From Klebsiella pneumoniae (GTDB taxonomy: Bacteria; Pseudomonadota; Gammaproteobacteria; Pseudomonadales; Azotimanducaceae): 8,432 bases of DNA. Shown piece after piece: positions 6,047-8,432 of the stretch. The stretch is from contig CAMDVY010000110.1 in NCBI GenBank assembly GCA_945878745.1, forward strand, positions 1 through 8,432. Reading direction: 5' to 3'. The position numbers and the translations under genes are program-made. Within the stretch, counting starts at the first letter, position 1. Every line of letters begins with the position of its first letter. Below the pieces are notes generated by a model. That model was not told the DNA's origin, did not search any database, and was given only the letters and a program-made list of their open reading frames with translations.

Positions 6047-6270
6047 CAACACCTGAAAAGAAATCCGATGAAGACACGTCATTGACCTTCTGGCAAATGG
6101 CGCTCAGTACAGTGGCCGCTGCGTTCGGTGTGCAGTCCAGTGTCAATCGCAACCGCGACTTCACCAAGGGCAAAGCCTCGCACTTCATCCTGTTCGGCAT
6201 CGGCTTCACCGTTCTTTTTGTGCTTGCCGTGGTCATGGTCGTTCGCACCGTCCTCGGCAGCGTGTCCTGA
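6043..6270 (+). CDS. DUF2970 small inner-membrane protein
   Basis: 75-aa protein matching the DUF2970 pattern of small gamma- and betaproteobacterial membrane proteins. It has a polar N-terminus, then TFWQMALSTVAAAFGVQSSV (15-34), NRNRDFTKGKASHFILFG (35-52) and one strong transmembrane helix (about 48-69) ending in VVRTVLG. The AAAFGVQS...NR.RDF...HFI order is the family signature. Function is unknown; to my recollection relatives are often found near cytochrome oxidase genes. Here the start ATG (6043-6045) overlaps the dioxygenase stop (ATGA), so translation is coupled. The next oxygenase starts 6 bp after its stop. A membrane tether or redox accessory role between two oxygenases is possible but untested. 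Confidence 0.9.
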   Translation: MTTPEKKSDEDTSLTFWQMALSTVAAAFGVQSSVNRNRDFTKGKASHFILFGIGFTVLFVLAVVMVVRTVLGSVS

Positions 6271-6276
6271 AGAACG

Positions 6277-7212
6277 ATGTCCGGGATCCGCATTCCAACC
6301 ATCGATCTGCGTGATCCAGATCGAAAATGCCTGATCGAGGCCTGTCGGCACTGGGGAATATTTCAGCTCGCGGGACACGCCATACCCGCTGCATCCATCG
6401 CGGAGCTGCGACAGGCCAGCCAGCGGCTATTCGCCCTGCCCACCGCCGAGAAACAGACGATCGTACGATCTCGCGACAACCCCTGGGGTTACTTCGACCA
6501 GGAGCTGACGAAAAACGTGCCTGACTGGAAGGAAATCTTCGATGTGGGTCCAGCGTACGGGACCAGCATTCCCCAATGGCCAATCGAATTGCCGGACTTT
6601 CGCCTGGCACTTGAGACCTACACGGTAGAAGTACACGCCCTTGCTCTGCAGGTGCTGGGACTGATCGTCGACGGGCTTGGCATGCACGGTAACGCGATCA
6701 TCAAGGCGTTCGACAACCACACCAGCTTTCTTCGACTGAATCACTACCCTCGATGCCCTGATCCGGCAGACCCGGACAGCCCAACGGTTCCCATCAGCGG
6801 GCGACTGGGTATCGGTCATCACACGGACGCAGGCGCGCTGACGATTCTTGATCAGGCAGATGTTCCCGGGCTACAGGTATTGCACGACGGTGAGTGGCAT
6901 CTGGTTCCCCCGGAGCCGGGCACCTTGACGATCAATATCGGTGATGTGGTCCAGGTGTGGTCAAACGATGACTATCCAGCGCCCTTGCATCGTGTCATCG
7001 CCAATCAACGCCTCGAGCGATACTCAACTGCGTACTTCCTCAATCCACCGGCGGACTTCACCTACGCCCCGGCGCAAACGTCCATCGTGCAATCCAGCCC
7101 GCGATATCGTCCCATCCTGTGGAATGAATTCCGTGAGCGCCGCGCCGCCGGAGATTTCGCCAACTACGGACAGGAAGTGCAGATTTCGGACTATCGATTG
7201 ACTGGCGGCTGA
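6277..7212 (+). CDS. Isopenicillin-N-synthase-type 2-oxoglutarate/Fe(II) oxygenase
   Basis: 311-aa cytoplasmic oxygenase with both halves of the IPNS/DIOX family: an N-terminal DIOX_N-like region (IPTIDLRDPD, 6-15; WGIFQLAGHAIP, 26-37; NPWGYF, 68-73) and a C-terminal 2OG-Fe(II) domain. Metal ligands are His182-Thr-Asp184 in GIGHHTDAGALTIL and distal His238 in APLHRVI. The 2-oxoglutarate-binding RxS motif is Arg248-Tyr-Ser250, followed by AYFLNPP. All catalytic residues are intact. NIGDVVQVWSNDDYPAPLHR (220-239) is the typical strand before the distal His. It starts 6 bp after the DUF2970 stop with a weak SD, consistent with coupling. Relatives oxidise gibberellins, flavonoids, amino acids, pyrimidines and ethylene precursors, so no substrate is assigned. 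Its last 22 bp overlap the convergent kinase gene. Confidence 0.94.
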   Translation: MSGIRIPTIDLRDPDRKCLIEACRHWGIFQLAGHAIPAASIAELRQASQRLFALPTAEKQTIVRSRDNPWGYFDQELTKNVPDWKEIFDVGPAYGTSIPQWPIELPDFRLALETYTVEVHALALQVLGLIVDGLGMHGNAIIKAFDNHTSFLRLNHYPRCPDPADPDSPTVPISGRLGIGHHTDAGALTILDQADVPGLQVLHDGEWHLVPPEPGTLTINIGDVVQVWSNDDYPAPLHRVIANQRLERYSTAYFLNPPADFTYAPAQTSIVQSSPRYRPILWNEFRERRAAGDFANYGQEVQISDYRLTGG

Positions 7213-8186
7213 AAGATCGGGATGGAAGCATCTACGCGGACCTGATCGATGCAGGCGCGCATCATGTCCTCGTGTGCCATGCAGTGCTGCACAAAGCGAA
7301 ACTGGCGGGCTGCACGCATCTGATTCTCACCACGCTCGCTCACTTTGAACCACACATCCCCCTCGGCATGATCAACAAGGTAACGAACACCCAGAGTAGT
7401 GGCGACATAACGGGGTGCGAGCACGATCTCATCGATGGTCGGTCGCTGCAGGTGCGGCATAAAGCCCCGGGCCATGGCTTTGAAAACAGACGGCTCGACC
7501 TGCCCGCTCTGCACAAACGCACTGCGTACCAGATCACCCCAGTCCAGCCCCCAATGTCCCGGCATCAGCGTGTCCAGATCAACCACCGCCAGCACCTCAT
7601 CGGACCCTTGCGCGAACAGCAGGTTCTCGAACTTGCAGTCGCCATGCACGTGTCCCGTCGCTCGGCCAAACACACGGGTCAACGGCCGATGGCGTTCGAT
7701 CACATCGCGCCATTCCGATTCAACCCGTAGCGCATCGAAGCGGCGCAGAAAGTGCTCCAGATCGTGAAATCCCTCGATAGGTGGCACCAGCGATGGCGGC
7801 GGTAGGTCTGCCAGGGACCGCTGGAATGCGCCAAAGACTGCACCCGCTGCCAGCGCCTGGGGAATAGTCTCGGGGTATTTTCTCGCGACGCTGCCCTCAA
7901 CAAAGCGCCACACACGCCACACTTCACCATCGATCAACGCAAACCCCTGTTGATCCCGCGTGAGCCGCAAACTCGGTACCCGCTTCGAATCGATATGCGC
8001 CAGTACGCGCTGGATGTTGTGCATCACCAACTGCGGATCGACAAAAACACGTCGGTGGATCTGTTGCAGCACCCAACGTTGGCCCGCGTCGCCGACGAGC
8101 CAGGTGTGATTGATATGACCAGCACCCAGTGGCTCTATCGACGAAGGTTCGCCCCAGTGGTCGGCAAAAACAGACAGAGGATTCAC
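7191..8186 (-). CDS. APH/choline-kinase-fold phosphotransferase, NahK-like
   Basis: 331-aa kinase of the aminoglycoside phosphotransferase superfamily (PF01636), most similar in pattern to N-acetylhexosamine 1-kinase (NahK)-type sugar kinases. The N-lobe shows GAGHINHTWLV (21-31) and RWVLQQIHRRVFVDPQLVM (37-55), like the NahK INxT...YVLQ.IN..VF.dp..vM pattern. The catalytic loop is HVHGDCKFENLLF (179-191), with Asp183 and Asn188. The metal-binding segment is VVDLDTLMPGHWGLDWGDLV (201-220), where NahK has IDLDTVMPG. Substrate is probably a sugar or a small amine, ATP-dependent, in the cytoplasm. The start is GTG 8186, with AAAGG (8192-8196) 5 nt upstream; the GTG shares one base with the stop of the upstream gene (TAGTG), so the two are coupled. 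Resistance to aminoglycosides is not implied. Confidence 0.91.
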   Translation of the reverse strand: MNPLSVFADHWGEPSSIEPLGAGHINHTWLVGDAGQRWVLQQIHRRVFVDPQLVMHNIQRVLAHIDSKRVPSLRLTRDQQGFALIDGEVWRVWRFVEGSVARKYPETIPQALAAGAVFGAFQRSLADLPPPSLVPPIEGFHDLEHFLRRFDALRVESEWRDVIERHRPLTRVFGRATGHVHGDCKFENLLFAQGSDEVLAVVDLDTLMPGHWGLDWGDLVRSAFVQSGQVEPSVFKAMARGFMPHLQRPTIDEIVLAPRYVATTLGVRYLVDHAEGDVWFKVSERGENQMRAARQFRFVQHCMAHEDMMRACIDQVRVDASIPIFQPPVNR

Positions 8187-8432
8187 TACAGCCTTTCAGC
8201 CAGTACCAGCAACACGACAGGCATGTACTCGCCATACGGGCGAAAGTGTTGCATCAACTGAGAACGCGTGTCCTCTTGCGACAGACGACCTGCCAGATGT
8301 TCCAGCATCGTTTCCGCACCTTCCGCGATTGCATGGAACACCGGCAACACCTCGTCCGGCACACGATTGGCGCCGTTGAATGCACACCAGCGTTGACAAG
8401 CGAGCTCCAGCTCACCCGTTGGCATGTCTTGC
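8186..8432 (-). CDS. Small unknown protein upstream of the kinase, possibly partial
   Basis: The frame is open to the right edge, so the gene may begin outside the window. An in-frame ATG at 8425 would give 79 aa. The visible protein is soluble and mostly helical, with no membrane segment or signal: LELACQRWCAFNGANRVPDE, then VFHAIAEGAETMLEHLAGRL, then HFRPYGEYMPVVLLVLAERL at the end. I do not recognise the family. Its stop TAG overlaps the kinase GTG by one base, and the kinase SD lies inside it, so they form a translationally coupled pair. The sequence upstream of 8425 in the window is too short to judge an SD. Function is not inferred. Confidence 0.7.
   Translation of the reverse strand, partial: QDMPTGELELACQRWCAFNGANRVPDEVLPVFHAIAEGAETMLEHLAGRLSQEDTRSQLMQHFRPYGEYMPVVLLVLAERL

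Noticed and set aside
5090..6082. 330-aa minus-strand open frame
   Set aside because: Exactly antisense to the PhyH-type dioxygenase, whose iron- and 2OG-binding residues are intact; long antisense frames are common in GC-rich genes and this one has no recognisable domain.
7191..8186. Aminoglycoside resistance gene
   Set aside because: It has the APH fold, but the VDLDTLMPG segment and N-lobe pattern point to NahK-like metabolic kinases; resistance context is absent.

Overview
The window looks like ordinary chromosome from a moderately high-GC proteobacterium, most likely a gammaproteobacterium. The support is a DUF2970 protein, a YiiD-type thioesterase, strong Shine-Dalgarno (SD) sites, tight gene packing and no phage or transposon genes. 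This is inferred from gene content only; no rRNA or other taxonomic marker is present.

Layout. (1) At 1-1218 on the minus strand is a membrane sensor histidine kinase that runs off the left edge. It has a TTG start and is missed by ORF searches that need a stop inside the window. (2) A 246-bp divergent spacer separates it from a plus-strand nitroreductase (1465-2103). The spacer holds a possible 12-codon leader ORF and overlapping palindromes. (3) A 90-aa conserved-looking unknown (2104-2376, minus) abuts the nitroreductase stop and is divergent from a YiiD-like hotdog thioesterase (2457-2918, plus). (4) A minus-strand three-gene operon (4766 down to 2931) encodes a lipoprotein with a TonB C-terminal domain, a ferric-reductase-like heme b membrane protein and a luciferase-like oxidoreductase of the F420-type TIGR03619 group. 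(5) A plus-strand four-gene operon (4797-7212) encodes a 101-aa unknown, a PhyH-type dioxygenase, a DUF2970 membrane protein and an isopenicillin-N-synthase-type dioxygenase. (6) Entering from the right on the minus strand are a small unknown and a NahK-like sugar kinase, whose 3' end overlaps the second dioxygenase by 22 bp.

How the genes may work together. Operon (5) pairs two structurally different Fe(II)/2-oxoglutarate oxygenases with two small proteins. Operon (4) pairs a membrane heme protein with a flavin/F420-type oxidoreductase and a possible periplasmic TonB-like protein. Several genes are redox enzymes, but no substrate can be read from the sequence.

I see no CRISPR array, tRNA, rRNA, insertion sequence, prophage or recognisable defence system. 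I found no convincing rho-independent terminator. Convergent genes are separated by 12 bp or less, or overlap. The best candidate for something undescribed is operon (5) with its unknown first gene, followed by operon (4).
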